Assembly (NCBI RefSeq): GCF_002964605.1
Contig: NZ_PQDH01000001.1
Coordinates: 806,001 to 870,000 of the forward strand
DNA: 64,000 nucleotides
Direction: 5' to 3'
From: Vallitalea okinawensis
Lineage (GTDB): Bacteria; Bacillota; Clostridia; Lachnospirales; PQDH01
Made by a program: the position numbers and the translations under genes. A model generated the notes under the pieces. It saw only the letters and a program-made list of their open reading frames with translations. It ran no database searches and was not told the origin of the DNA. Shown in pieces: positions 31,579 to 39,642 of the stretch (positions are counted from its first letter, which is position 1; each line of letters opens with the position of its first letter).

Positions 31579-32424
31579 TCATCTTCCCTTATTATCCTGT
31601 ACACTCTTTGTTTTTACATTACCTCTTATAGATCTATAAAGTAATATTATAATAAATGCCAAACCACCATAAGTTACAAATAATTCGGAGAAACCAGCAT
31701 AAATAATTGATGTATATGTTAATGCATTTTGATAAGTATGTGCTAGCATACTGACCCAAGCAGTTCTTAAATATAAGATGCTAAATATGAAAGATAAATG
31801 GATAAACATTCTTTCAAATGCGGCTTCTAATCCCCATGCCGATATATGTATAGCGCCAAAAAAGAAGGATGATATGACAACTGCAGCCAATAGCCATCCG
31901 TGTTTAAGTCGTTTTGATAATAGCTTAGATAAAGCTACAACAACTAATACGTTAACTGATTCTTCAGCAAAAACAACTAATGGTAAAGTTAATAACCTAC
32001 TTATGTACTCACTTATGGTCAGAGATATTTGTTCAATATTCTGTGGATCACTTGATGTCCAGCCCAATGCATGAAGTGTTAAGACAAAAATGACACTACT
32101 CATAAGGACACTAAATGGGTAAATCCAAAGTACATTTGAAATTGAATTAGGCTTTCCTACATCTTTAAAAGGGGGTCTAAAAAAGTCTTTGAGCACGTCC
32201 TTGTTTTGCCAAGTTAATACTAAGGTAATGGATAGAAACAGTACTTTTGTCAGTATATTTCTATTTGTTAAGAGCTCATTATGGATATAGGTTCCAAACA
32301 TAACCCATACTATTGATATTATGAACCATAATGGTTTAATTTTATTAGCTGATATCAGCTTCAAGGTCTCAGATTCCATATTAATCTGCTTATTTATTAC
32401 ATTCATTATCTTATTCCTCATCAT
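31579..32424 (-). CDS. CPBP family intramembrane metalloprotease-like protein
   Basis: 281 residues, eight or so membrane segments. The three motifs of CPBP (CAAX protease/bacteriocin-processing, Abi) enzymes can be seen in order: a double glutamate 'VFAEESVNVL', then 'SSFFFGAIHISAWG' and 'LAHTYQNAL', giving Glu-Glu, His and His-x-x-x-Asn. The arginine that usually follows the glutamates (EExxxR) is not there, so activity is less sure. Family members process prenylated or bacteriocin-type peptides or give self-immunity; no peptide gene is next to it. Confidence 0.65.
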   Translation of the reverse strand: MMRNKIMNVINKQINMESETLKLISANKIKPLWFIISIVWVMFGTYIHNELLTNRNILTKVLFLSITLVLTWQNKDVLKDFFRPPFKDVGKPNSISNVLWIYPFSVLMSSVIFVLTLHALGWTSSDPQNIEQISLTISEYISRLLTLPLVVFAEESVNVLVVVALSKLLSKRLKHGWLLAAVVISSFFFGAIHISAWGLEAAFERMFIHLSFIFSILYLRTAWVSMLAHTYQNALTYTSIIYAGFSELFVTYGGLAFIIILLYRSIRGNVKTKSVQDNKGR

Positions 32425-32607
32425 TTACTCCCTTGTTAGTTCGTTCATTGCTTATTGATAGCCCGAATTTAGTTATTAGAGTACCCTTTTTGTTGCAACT
32501 AATTATTTTCTGAACTTTATTATAGCATATTATCAACCAAACTCTACTATACGTTTATTGAATTTTAATCTGTCAGCTGTTACTCTTAACAGGTGGAGGT
32601 GATCATT

Positions 32608-33198
32608 ATGGATTGCAGTAAAATTGGAAAACTGATTTTAAGTCTGCGTAAAGAGAAGAACATGACACAAAAACAAATCGCCGATGCTATGAATATTAGT
32701 GATAAAACCATCTCTAAATGGGAACGAGGTTTAGGATGCCCTGATGTATCTTTACTCAGTGAGCTTTCTCAAATATTTGGAGTAAACATTGAAAAAATTT
32801 TATTGGGAGATTTAGATCCCAATCATGCTGATGGAGGAAATATGAAAAGAATTAAGTTTTATGTATGTCGAAACTGTGGAAATATATTAAATAGTACAGG
32901 ACAGGCACAAGTTTCATGCTGTGGCAGAAAACTAGAGCCGTTACATGCAAAAGAAGCAAATGACGTACACAAGATAAAAATAGATGAAGTTGAAAATGAA
33001 GATGATTGCTATATTACAATACCCCATGAAATGACTAAGTCTCACTATATTTCATTTGTAGCTTATGTTACCTATGACAGATTACTTCTTGTGAAACTTT
33101 ATCCTGAACAAGGTGCAGAATTACGTTTCCCTAAAATGGACCATGGTAAAGTATATTTCTATTGTAGCCAGCATGGATTATGGGTAAATGGAAAATGA
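32608..33198 (+). CDS. XRE-type helix-turn-helix protein fused to a desulfoferrodoxin-like domain
   Basis: 196 residues. Residues 1-65 are a Cro/C1-type helix-turn-helix ('MTQKQIADAMNISDKTISKW'). The rest is desulfoferrodoxin-like: a rubredoxin-type knuckle 'CRNCG...SCCGRKLEPL' and a superoxide-reductase fold with 'IPHEMTKSHYISF' and 'YFYCSQHGLWVNGK', i.e. His, His, Cys and His ligands of the active iron site; the first histidine of superoxide reductases may correspond to 'DVHKIKI'. This suggests a regulator with a redox-iron sensor, or a bifunctional protein. Such fusions occur in several Clostridia. ATG follows GGTGGAGGTG. Confidence 0.85.
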   Translation: MDCSKIGKLILSLRKEKNMTQKQIADAMNISDKTISKWERGLGCPDVSLLSELSQIFGVNIEKILLGDLDPNHADGGNMKRIKFYVCRNCGNILNSTGQAQVSCCGRKLEPLHAKEANDVHKIKIDEVENEDDCYITIPHEMTKSHYISFVAYVTYDRLLLVKLYPEQGAELRFPKMDHGKVYFYCSQHGLWVNGK

Positions 33199-33279
33199 TA
33201 AACAACAGATCAGTGATGTTCTAGCATTGAGAAGGCAGAAAATAACAAGTTCTAAAGCTGAATCACACTTGATGTGTAT

Positions 33280-33304
33280 AAGGGAAGACAAATTGTCTTC
33301 CCTT
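33280..33304. terminator. hairpin between convergent genes
   Basis: AAGGGAAGACAA / TTGTCTTCCCTT, near-perfect palindrome; T-runs are poor on both sides, so termination strength is uncertain. Confidence 0.55.
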
Positions 33305-33309
33305 AACTA

Positions 33310-34023
33310 TTAATATAAGTCTACTATATCAGCATCTTCTAGATATTCTTTTATGATATAATTGGCTAAATTAAACCAGCTCTCACAGTGATTAAGTATC
33401 ACTTTATCTCCTGAAACTACTCTACCCATTTTCATTAATAATACATCTGGATTTCTAACTATCTCAACATCTACATGACTGTTCCAATCTTTTGATATAG
33501 CTAGTGTAAGCTGTTTTAGCATACCCGAATTGGATACTGGCTGGTCCAAATAAAATATTACACCTGGTACAAGCAGCTCATCCAATGTCTTTCCTATAAG
33601 TTCTAAGGCTGTATATGTTTTATCTATAATTTTGTAAGTTCCCCTTAATCCTGCAAGATCTCGTATAACACCATCATTTCCAAGAAGAACTTTACTCTTT
33701 GAAAGAGCAACCTCCAAAGTTATAATTAAATTAAAACCATCGATATAAATAGTTCCATTTTCCCCTTCCTTAAGATCCAAACATTTCTTTTCTCTCTCTT
33801 GACACTCTTTACTTGATGCAGTAGATCTCATTAATGCCATCCGTTGTCTCTTTGAAAACTGGTTCTTATCTCCAACAAGGTCCAATATTCTTTCGATTTT
33901 GTAACCTCGATCCAATAACCATACCAACTCTTCCTGTGCGGTTTTTAGCTTTTTCATATTTTCCTTGGAGAACCATCGCGTATCATCTTTATCAAAACCT
34001 CTTCGTACAACTTTTACTTCCAT
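33310..34023 (-). CDS. DUF434/DUF5616 domain protein
   Basis: 237 residues. The N-terminal 55 residues match DUF434 ('KKLKTAQEELVWLLDRGYKIERILDLVGDKNQ', split, then 'LSKRQRMALMRST'-like 'FSKRQRMALMR'), and the rest DUF5616, with 'IYIDGFNLIITLEVALS' near residue 92 and 'GVIFYLDQPVSNSG' near 160. The acidic 'DGFN' start and following acids recall PIN/NYN-like nuclease folds, but that is inference. It follows a WYL-domain regulator on the same strand with an 84-base gap. Function unknown. Confidence 0.75.
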   Translation of the reverse strand: MEVKVVRRGFDKDDTRWFSKENMKKLKTAQEELVWLLDRGYKIERILDLVGDKNQFSKRQRMALMRSTASSKECQEREKKCLDLKEGENGTIYIDGFNLIITLEVALSKSKVLLGNDGVIRDLAGLRGTYKIIDKTYTALELIGKTLDELLVPGVIFYLDQPVSNSGMLKQLTLAISKDWNSHVDVEIVRNPDVLLMKMGRVVSGDKVILNHCESWFNLANYIIKEYLEDADIVDLY

Positions 34024-34106
34024 ATATGTGGTCTCCTTCTAATAATTATTTTTGGTATCCTATGGTTATTTTGCAGCATTATTCTTGTACTAAACCTAAA
34101 TATTTA

Positions 34107-35027
34107 TTAATAGCTATCAATAATTTCTTGAGCCTTTGTTACAAACTCTCTTTTTAAGTCATCAGGTTCAATAATCTTTATTGCATTGCCATAGGTAAAG
34201 AGTAAACCTTTCCAACCCTTTTCATACTCTGGTACAGTAAATTCCAAAAGGAAGTCTCCACTTTCCAAATCTATTATATTACCATTTGGGAAGTACTCCT
34301 CAACAGATACACGCACCTCTTGTTTCCCTTGTATCTTAACTTTTATATAGTTATATGAATTAAGCTGTTCTTGCTTTTTTAACAATGTTTCAAAGTCATC
34401 ATGCTTCCTTGAAAATATGTTCTCTGAATCCTCTAAGTTTCTCATTCGGAGGACTTTAAATAATCGATAATCATCTTTCTCTAAACAGTATGCAAGCATA
34501 TACCAAGCATACCATCTATATACCATACCAATAGGTTCAACTTTACGTCTAGTTCTGTCTCCATAGGCATTTGTATATTCATATTTCAAAATGTGTTTAT
34601 CATTTATTGCTTGTTCAATAATCTTAAGATGGTCATCCATATCAGTGCCTTCTCTTGATATACTTAAGTCAAATTTAATATTAGAAGAATTTTCAAGACT
34701 GAACTTTGAAGAACTCATTATTTTTTCAAAAGTCTCATCCAGTTTTTTATTACTATAGGCTGTACACAATCCAGCTAATGCTGTTTTGATAAACTGGTAG
34801 TCCTCTGCTGTGACCATTTGCTTATCAAGCTTAAAACCATCCATGATTCCATAACCCCCATTTGTACCATGCAGAGATACAATGGGGATTCCAGCTAAGC
34901 ACAAAGCTTCAATATCACGTTGAATTGTTCTTGATGATACTTCAAACTTCTCAGCCAATGTATTGGCATTGACTATATCACGATTAAGTAAATAAATGAC
35001 TATTCCAAGTAATCTATCTATACGCAT
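34107..35027 (-). CDS. WYL domain transcriptional regulator (YafY/DeoR-HTH type)
   Basis: About 306 residues. N-terminal winged helix ('LLGIVIYLLNRDIVNANTLAEKFEVSSRTIQRDIEAL', split), WYL domain in the middle with 'VEPIGMVYRWYAWYMLAYCLEKDDYRLFKVLRM' (split), and a WCX-type C-terminal domain. WYL domains bind nucleic-acid or other phosphate-rich ligands and control stress, DNA repair or phage defence genes. The ATG at 35027 follows GGGG. The DUF434 gene behind it is the probable partner or target. Confidence 0.9.
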   Translation of the reverse strand: MRIDRLLGIVIYLLNRDIVNANTLAEKFEVSSRTIQRDIEALCLAGIPIVSLHGTNGGYGIMDGFKLDKQMVTAEDYQFIKTALAGLCTAYSNKKLDETFEKIMSSSKFSLENSSNIKFDLSISREGTDMDDHLKIIEQAINDKHILKYEYTNAYGDRTRRKVEPIGMVYRWYAWYMLAYCLEKDDYRLFKVLRMRNLEDSENIFSRKHDDFETLLKKQEQLNSYNYIKVKIQGKQEVRVSVEEYFPNGNIIDLESGDFLLEFTVPEYEKGWKGLLFTYGNAIKIIEPDDLKREFVTKAQEIIDSY

Positions 35028-35120
35028 TCTACTCATCCCCTATTAGATTTCATCCGTTAAATTAACCACTCTAATAATGACGTAGAGTGGTTGATATTGA
35101 CTCTATGAAGTTGCACAAGA

Positions 35121-36344
35121 CTAAGCACTCACAATGCAATTTCTGCCCTTCTTTTTAGCTTGATATAAAGCACTATCAGCTAATTTTATCATTTCTTCTG
35201 CAGATTCATTACTATAAGTTTTCACACCACCACTAACAGTAACTTGATGTGGTAAACCAAAATCCATCTTTTCAATTTCTGTACGAATACGCTCTCCAAA
35301 CTTTTTTGCATCCTCTTCATTTGTATTCGTTAGTACGACAAGAAATTCCTCGCCGCCATATCGACCAACGTAATCTGTCTGACGAGAGTATTCAGATAGT
35401 AACTTAGCAATTCTAATGATTACTTGATCACCAACTTGATGGCCATAAGTATCATTGATCTGCTTGAAATGATCAATATCAGTCATTAGAATACTAACAG
35501 GTTGTGAATAACGTGCTGATCGATTAATTTCATTTTTTAGTGTATCACATATTGTTTTATGATTGAGTAAGTTGGTCATAGAATCTTTTAAGGCTAGGTT
35601 TTCTAAGGCCTTATGTTCAAGAAAAACTTTTAATCGTAACCGATAAACAATAACTCCCAATACACAGCAAATAACTGTCATCAAGAAGGCATCTGCTATA
35701 TAAATATAGATATCTTTTAAAAAGAAAGCATCTGGATGCATAGTTGCATTTAACGGCATATGACCTGGTGGAAGTGTACCCACTGGAGGCTTCCCAGGAC
35801 CAGGAGGTAAATTTCTCATTTCTTCTGAAATAGGTAGCTCTATTAATAACCTCATATTCAACTGAAAATATAAGTAAAGTCCAATGTTAGTTACTAAAGT
35901 TACTAAGGAACGTCTATAGAAAAGTGCCGATGTTCCTGTTAAAGTAAGTATAAACATGGTAATTGAACCTGTTCTGTTGACCTGATCAAGACTAATAATT
36001 ACTGACCAATATACAAGCAAAATACAGTATAAGGCAATAATCACTTGCAATATTAGTCCATTGATTGGTTTCTTATTAAATATGACCCAGAATGCTATGA
36101 GTATAGATAATGTTTGAAAGATGAATACAAAATATGTTAGTTTATTTTCAAAGGCTGGATTTAACCCTTGTTCACTTAAAATAATAACTACTTCAAACAG
36201 CATATACACGATGCTTATAATAATAACTCTAAAAAAGTTTTCCTTTGCAATGGTACTATAAAACTCCTCTTTAAGATCTTTTGTAATAGGTATAAATAAC
36301 CCCTTAAACTTTTGATAAAAACGATTGTTGTCTATTGGCTTCAT
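35121..36344 (-). CDS. diguanylate cyclase (GGDEF) with multi-pass membrane domain
   Basis: About 407 residues. The N-terminal half has six membrane segments (roughly residues 30-50, 60-80, 88-106, 115-130, 140-160, 215-240) with a proline/glycine-rich loop of unknown purpose before the last. The C-terminal GGDEF domain makes cyclic di-GMP: catalytic signature GGEEF at bases 35343-35357, with the inhibitory I-site RxxD (RQTD) five residues before it, so product inhibition is likely. No EAL domain. ATG at 36344 follows GGGGGG. No c-di-GMP riboswitch is seen nearby. Confidence 0.9.
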   Translation of the reverse strand: MKPIDNNRFYQKFKGLFIPITKDLKEEFYSTIAKENFFRVIIISIVYMLFEVVIILSEQGLNPAFENKLTYFVFIFQTLSILIAFWVIFNKKPINGLILQVIIALYCILLVYWSVIISLDQVNRTGSITMFILTLTGTSALFYRRSLVTLVTNIGLYLYFQLNMRLLIELPISEEMRNLPPGPGKPPVGTLPPGHMPLNATMHPDAFFLKDIYIYIADAFLMTVICCVLGVIVYRLRLKVFLEHKALENLALKDSMTNLLNHKTICDTLKNEINRSARYSQPVSILMTDIDHFKQINDTYGHQVGDQVIIRIAKLLSEYSRQTDYVGRYGGEEFLVVLTNTNEEDAKKFGERIRTEIEKMDFGLPHQVTVSGGVKTYSNESAEEMIKLADSALYQAKKKGRNCIVSA

Positions 36345-36543
36345 TGGTCCCCCCATATTTTTTACCATCTAATTTTTTATCGATGATCAATATTCCTCCT
36401 AGATTTATCACAATTATCTTTGTAACCCCGTTTTTAGAAGTATACCATCTATAATTGTCTTACTGTAATACATATCGGCTTATTGCTTAAAGTAATTAAT
36501 AAGATTTAAGTTTAATAAAGGTTATTTCCTATACAAGCTAGCA

Positions 36544-36584
36544 AACACCATCTTTGATTATAGAACTATAATCAAAAAGGTGTT
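36544..36584. terminator. hairpin terminator after the cysteine-rich gene
   Basis: AACACC and GGTGTT enclose a second perfect stem TTGATTATAG / CTATAATCAA; TTTTTT follows on the plus strand, weaker T-run on the minus strand. The only gene that can use it is the minus-strand cysteine-rich gene. Confidence 0.65.
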
Positions 36585-36624
36585 TTTTAGAGAACCGATT
36601 GTTAATCACTTAAGGGGTATACTA

Positions 36625-37041
36625 TTAGCAGCACCTTGGTTTTGTTGGTATTCTTTTTCCTGATATAATAGCATTATATAGTTGTTCTTCATCAGGATAA
36701 TTTTTTACTGAAATTACTTTACCATCAACTACGATTAATGGGGATACTTTTGATAGTACAAAATTTATATTGGCTTCACTTACTACAAGCCTTTCACCAC
36801 TTTCTTTGAATACTTTATTCAGCATTGATATAAACTCTTGCTTATTATCTTTTGTTAAATAATAGATCTGAAATTCGTTAGCAGAACCATATCTAATGGA
36901 AAAACTCTCAGCTAATTCATCAATTGATAACGATTTCGCTGATCCACAACAACAGCCTGAATTACAACAACATCCGCTATGAGATGATTGATTATTTAAC
37001 GCTTCATTCACCATAAACACTTCTATCAACCTCTTAGCCAT
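36625..37041 (-). CDS. cysteine-rich ArsD-like thioredoxin-fold protein
   Basis: 138 residues. The N terminus 'MAKRLIEVFMVNEAL' is followed by the cysteine cluster GCCCNSGCCCGS, and the chain ends in 'KPRCC'. The C-terminal part 'VSPLIVVDGKVISVKNYPDEEQLYNAI' (split) resembles the last strand-helix of ArsD, the arsenic metallochaperone, whose N terminus also has a CC..C group, though with fewer cysteines. I infer a soft-metal or metalloid-binding thioredoxin-like protein. It follows an iron-sulfur protein (27-base gap) and a SigZ-like sigma factor. No arsA/arsB gene is near. ATG at 37041 follows AAGGTGAGG. Confidence 0.6.
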   Translation of the reverse strand: MAKRLIEVFMVNEALNNQSSHSGCCCNSGCCCGSAKSLSIDELAESFSIRYGSANEFQIYYLTKDNKQEFISMLNKVFKESGERLVVSEANINFVLSKVSPLIVVDGKVISVKNYPDEEQLYNAIISGKRIPTKPRCC

Positions 37042-37068
37042 ATTATCCTCACCTTTCAAATTATTTTA

Positions 37069-37635
37069 CTACACTGGACAAACATTTTTACATTTTCCAC
37101 ATCCACATTTGCTAAGGTCTCCTTTTGCATTTGGAGCATTTCTAATTGGGCATACTCTTAGGCATTTCATACATTTAATGCAAATGCCTGAAACCTTATG
37201 ATCTGGTACAAGTGGAGCATCTGTTATAATTGCTCCTAAGCTAGTTGTCAAACCAAATCCTTTAACTACTAGAGAATTTACAGGACTTAATTCTCCAATA
37301 CCTGCTTCATCTCCCATTCTCACAAGGGATATAGCTCTATTAGTTCCTTCTACTATTACAGAATTATAGCCAAGTGAATTTAAGTAAGTTATTACATCAC
37401 TTTGGGCAGCAATTGTTCCTATATAATTACTGAATCCTCCCATTTCATCAACACTATCTTCTTTTTTCCCCTCAGCAAACACTATTACTGATTCAAAACC
37501 TTCTAAAATATTGTTAGGATGATACTCCTTTGGGGCATTCTCAAATCGTTCCTTTGTTGCAACACCAACTCTATCAAATAGATCAAGCATAACTTTTATC
37601 TGATCTGTCATTTCTTTATTGCTTATCTGTGACAT
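37069..37635 (-). CDS. two-[4Fe-4S] ferredoxin-like protein related to QueG/reductive dehalogenase type
   Basis: About 188 residues. The C-terminal 45 residues carry two cluster motifs: 'CIKCMKCLRVCP' and 'CGCGKCKNVCP'. The N-terminal part ('ESVIVFAEGK', 'YLNSLGYNSVIVEGTNRAISLVRMGDEAGIGELSPVNSLVVKGFG', in pieces) matches the strand pattern of epoxyqueuosine reductase-like and corrinoid iron-sulfur proteins but is too short to hold a full cobalamin domain. An electron carrier role is likely. It lies between a SigZ-like sigma gene and the cysteine-rich gene. ATG at 37635 follows AAAGGTGGG. Confidence 0.7.
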   Translation of the reverse strand: MSQISNKEMTDQIKVMLDLFDRVGVATKERFENAPKEYHPNNILEGFESVIVFAEGKKEDSVDEMGGFSNYIGTIAAQSDVITYLNSLGYNSVIVEGTNRAISLVRMGDEAGIGELSPVNSLVVKGFGLTTSLGAIITDAPLVPDHKVSGICIKCMKCLRVCPIRNAPNAKGDLSKCGCGKCKNVCPV

Positions 37636-37709
37636 ACTCACCCACCTTTCTGTAAGTTAAATAGCCTTTACTAGAAAAGACGATACAAACAAAAAAAGGT
37701 CACAAAAAA

Positions 37710-37743
37710 CTCCTAAGTCCATTCTTACATATAAACTTAGAAG
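37710..37743 (-). terminator. terminator directly behind the SigZ-like gene
   Basis: Minus strand CTTCTAAGT pairs with ACTTAGGAG (one G-U), followed by TTTTTT. It lies between the sigma gene and the iron-sulfur gene and would reduce co-transcription. Confidence 0.65.
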
Positions 37744-37759
37744 CTTTTAAGTAACACGC

Positions 37760-38329
37760 TTATTCACAATTATTATGACATGATCTACATTCAATTTTCT
37801 GTTTATAATCAATGATATTACCAAATGTATCTAATTGAAAATCGCAACATTCAAGCAATATCTCCTTTAACATAACCTTCGATCTATGGACCCTCATTTT
37901 TGAACAGGATACTGAAATACCTAATTCCTCTGCTATTTCTTTATGCTTCATCCCCTTTATATCATATAGTTCTACAACTTGTTGATACTTCTGAGGAAGT
38001 TCAGAAATCATCTTCCCAACACATCTACTTATTTCTTTATTCATATTATCTGAGCACTTTTCATTGTCTAATTCTTCTTCAAATTGCTGGATGTCAACTG
38101 ATATATCCTTTTTCTTTCTATAATAATCAATCATAGTGTTTTTAGTTATTTTATAAATCCAAGACTTAAGCTTTGATTGATCATCTACTTGATCTATGTT
38201 ACTTTGTATTTTTATAAAAACTTCTTGGAGAATATCTTCTGAGTCATATTTATTTTTCACTTTACTATTAATATACTTATATAGTTCATTACTCAATTCA
38301 TTCCAAATACGTGTAACCTTAGTATCCAC
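37760..38329 (-). CDS. SigZ-like ECF RNA polymerase sigma factor with cysteine-rich tail
   Basis: 189 residues. Sigma region 2 ('YDSEDILQEVFIKIQSNID', 'LKSWIYKITKNTMIDYYRKKK') and region 4 ('LPQKYQQVVELYDIKGMKHKEIAEELGIS', split; 'SCSKMRVHRSKVMLKEIL') are complete. A C-terminal extension 'ECCDFQLDTFGNIIDYKQ' followed by C-x2-C-x3-C is the mark of SigZ-type sigma factors. These cysteines could bind metal or sense redox and replace a classical anti-sigma protein, because none is encoded nearby. GTG start after GGAGGAC. Downstream, beyond a terminator, are the iron-sulfur and ArsD-like genes. Confidence 0.85.
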   Translation of the reverse strand: MDTKVTRIWNELSNELYKYINSKVKNKYDSEDILQEVFIKIQSNIDQVDDQSKLKSWIYKITKNTMIDYYRKKKDISVDIQQFEEELDNEKCSDNMNKEISRCVGKMISELPQKYQQVVELYDIKGMKHKEIAEELGISVSCSKMRVHRSKVMLKEILLECCDFQLDTFGNIIDYKQKIECRSCHNNCE

Positions 38330-38427
38330 AATAGTCCTCCAAGCATATTGAAATTATTTATTATATTCTATTCTAATAGAAGCTTAAAGTACTATAAATT
38401 ATAATTTGAAGAAAAAATATTGAATAA

Positions 38428-38450
38428 ACCCTAGAGCATATTCTAGGGTT
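38428..38450 (-). terminator. terminator of the monooxygenase gene
   Basis: AACCCTAGA / TCTAGGGTT with a short AT-rich loop, immediately after the minus-strand stop codon. Confidence 0.65.
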
Positions 38451-38461
38451 TTTACACGTTA

Positions 38462-38755
38462 TTAGAGTACTTTATTACAGACATGTACTTCAGGCATTTG
38501 AGTTATATATTTAGCTGATTTCGTAACAATCTTATGGTAGTATTCTGAGGTAGTATGATTATTTAAGGCCTCTTTTGATTCCCATTCTTCAACCATAATC
38601 ATTACATTTGGATCATTCTCATCTAAGTATGCATCATATCTGATACAACCACTTTGCTTTACAGTAATCTCCACTAACTCTTTCGCCATTTCTAATAGTT
38701 GCACTCTATTTTCCTCTGTTAGATATGATTTCGCAATAACTGTTACCATAGACAT
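38462..38755 (-). CDS. putative quinol monooxygenase (YgiN/ABM family)
   Basis: 97 residues, a dimeric ferredoxin-like alpha/beta barrel of the antibiotic biosynthesis monooxygenase family: 'RVQLLEMAKELVEITVKQSGCIRYDAYLDEND' (split), 'VMIMVEEWESKEALNNHTTSEYYHKI' (split). YgiN oxidises menadiol to menadione and is linked to quinone redox cycling. It is divergent from an HxlR regulator with an N-terminal cysteine, the usual layout for quinone- or electrophile-responsive genes. Two starts (38755, 38749) fit AAGGAG. Confidence 0.87.
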   Translation of the reverse strand: MSMVTVIAKSYLTEENRVQLLEMAKELVEITVKQSGCIRYDAYLDENDPNVMIMVEEWESKEALNNHTTSEYYHKIVTKSAKYITQMPEVHVCNKVL

Positions 38756-38824
38756 TCTCTCCTTTTTTCAGTTTCATATTATTTAAAATGATAAAAGCTG
38801 TATTATATCCTTAAAGATGTTTCT

Positions 38825-38853
38825 AGTATATAGCCGACTTATTGATTGTACAA
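38825..38853 (-). promoter_or_regulatory. promoter of the quinol monooxygenase gene
   Basis: Minus strand TTGTAC, 17-base spacer, TATACT. Shares its -35 palindrome TTGTACAA with the divergent promoter. Confidence 0.65.
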
Positions 38854-38874
38854 GTACTTACTTTTATGTATAAT
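38846..38874 (+). promoter_or_regulatory. promoter of the HxlR gene
   Basis: TTGTAC, 17-base spacer, TATAAT, back to back with the monooxygenase promoter. Confidence 0.7.
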
Positions 38875-38892
38875 ACTATACATAAGGTAAGT
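38856..38892. promoter_or_regulatory. HxlR operator candidate (inverted repeat)
   Basis: ACTTACTTTTATGTAT faces ATACATAAGGTAAGT across 6 bases: a 15-16 base inverted repeat with one base slip, covering spacer, -10 box and start of the hxlR transcript. Suits autorepression. Confidence 0.65.
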
Positions 38893-38952
38893 ATAGTGAT
38901 GATATCAAGATGGTGTGTTTAGTATAGATTGAAGAAAAAGGTAGGTGTGTTT

Positions 38953-39342
38953 ATGCCGCATAATAATAAGGAATATTCATGCTCCATCGATCTCACAATT
39001 GATTTAATAAGTGGTAAATGGAGTATGTGGGTATTATATGTTTTACAGAACGAAGGTACTATACGTTTTGGAGAACTCAGAAAAAGAGTAAAAGGTATTA
39101 CTGAAAAAATGTTGATTCAACAACTTAAAAAATATGAATCTTTTGATATCGTCCATAGAAAAGTATATAATCAAGTACCACCTAAAGTAGAGTATTCATT
39201 AACCGAATATGGTAACAAGCTCATGCCTATTATCGATTTATTATTTCAGTGGGGAGATGAATTTATGGAATCTCATGAAGACCTCGTTGTTGTTAAAGAT
39301 CCAATAAAATTTAAAGATCTAGTTGAATATAGTAATAAATAG
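38953..39342 (+). CDS. HxlR family regulator with sensor cysteine (YodB-like)
   Basis: About 129 residues. Winged helix with 'SIDLTIDLISGKWSMWVLYVL' (split), recognition region 'RFGELRKRVKGITEKMLIQQLKKYE' (split) and wing 'VPPKVEYSLTEYG'. A cysteine just before the first helix ('YSCSID', Cys10 from the chosen start) is where YodB-type repressors react with quinones or diamide. Divergent promoters share one -35 palindrome with the YgiN-like gene, and an inverted repeat lies over its own promoter. ATG at 38953 follows GGTAGGTG. A flavodoxin gene downstream has a partly similar upstream sequence. Confidence 0.9.
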   Translation: MPHNNKEYSCSIDLTIDLISGKWSMWVLYVLQNEGTIRFGELRKRVKGITEKMLIQQLKKYESFDIVHRKVYNQVPPKVEYSLTEYGNKLMPIIDLLFQWGDEFMESHEDLVVVKDPIKFKDLVEYSNK

Positions 39343-39344
39343 TA

Positions 39345-39367
39345 ATGGTGCTCTCATCGAGCACCAT
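39345..39367 (+). terminator. terminator of the HxlR gene
   Basis: ATGGTGCTC / GAGCACCAT, 5-base loop, followed by ATTTTTT. Confidence 0.88.
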
Positions 39368-39642
39368 ATTTTTTAAGTTCTTTACGTGAAAAAATACAAT
39401 AAATTTCTTTAAAAATATAGCCACAATTACTCAGAGATCATACTTACTTACCAAAAGTATAGTATCTTACATTAAAGTAGGTACTTGTAAATATATATAA
39501 TTCATTTAAACTATTCTTAATGACACTAATTAATTTATCCTAAAGATTCAAAATGCATATATCAATCACGCTAGTGAATTAGTATGACATATGTAGTACT
39601 GTTATGGATACTAGAGTTATTGAAATGGGAAGGAGAATAAAA
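39368..39642 (+). other. upstream region of the flavodoxin gene
   Basis: No gene seen. At 39432-39500 the sequence has ACTTACTTACC, TATAGTAT and AGTAGGTACTTG, resembling in pieces the HxlR inverted repeat near 38856. A TATAAT at about 39497-39502 with a weak TTAAAG box 18 bases upstream may be the promoter. Confidence 0.35.

Noticed and set aside
36345-36624. Possible c-di-GMP riboswitch next to the diguanylate cyclase gene
   Set aside because: No GEMM-like core could be found on either strand; only a hairpin terminator and AT-rich sequence are present.
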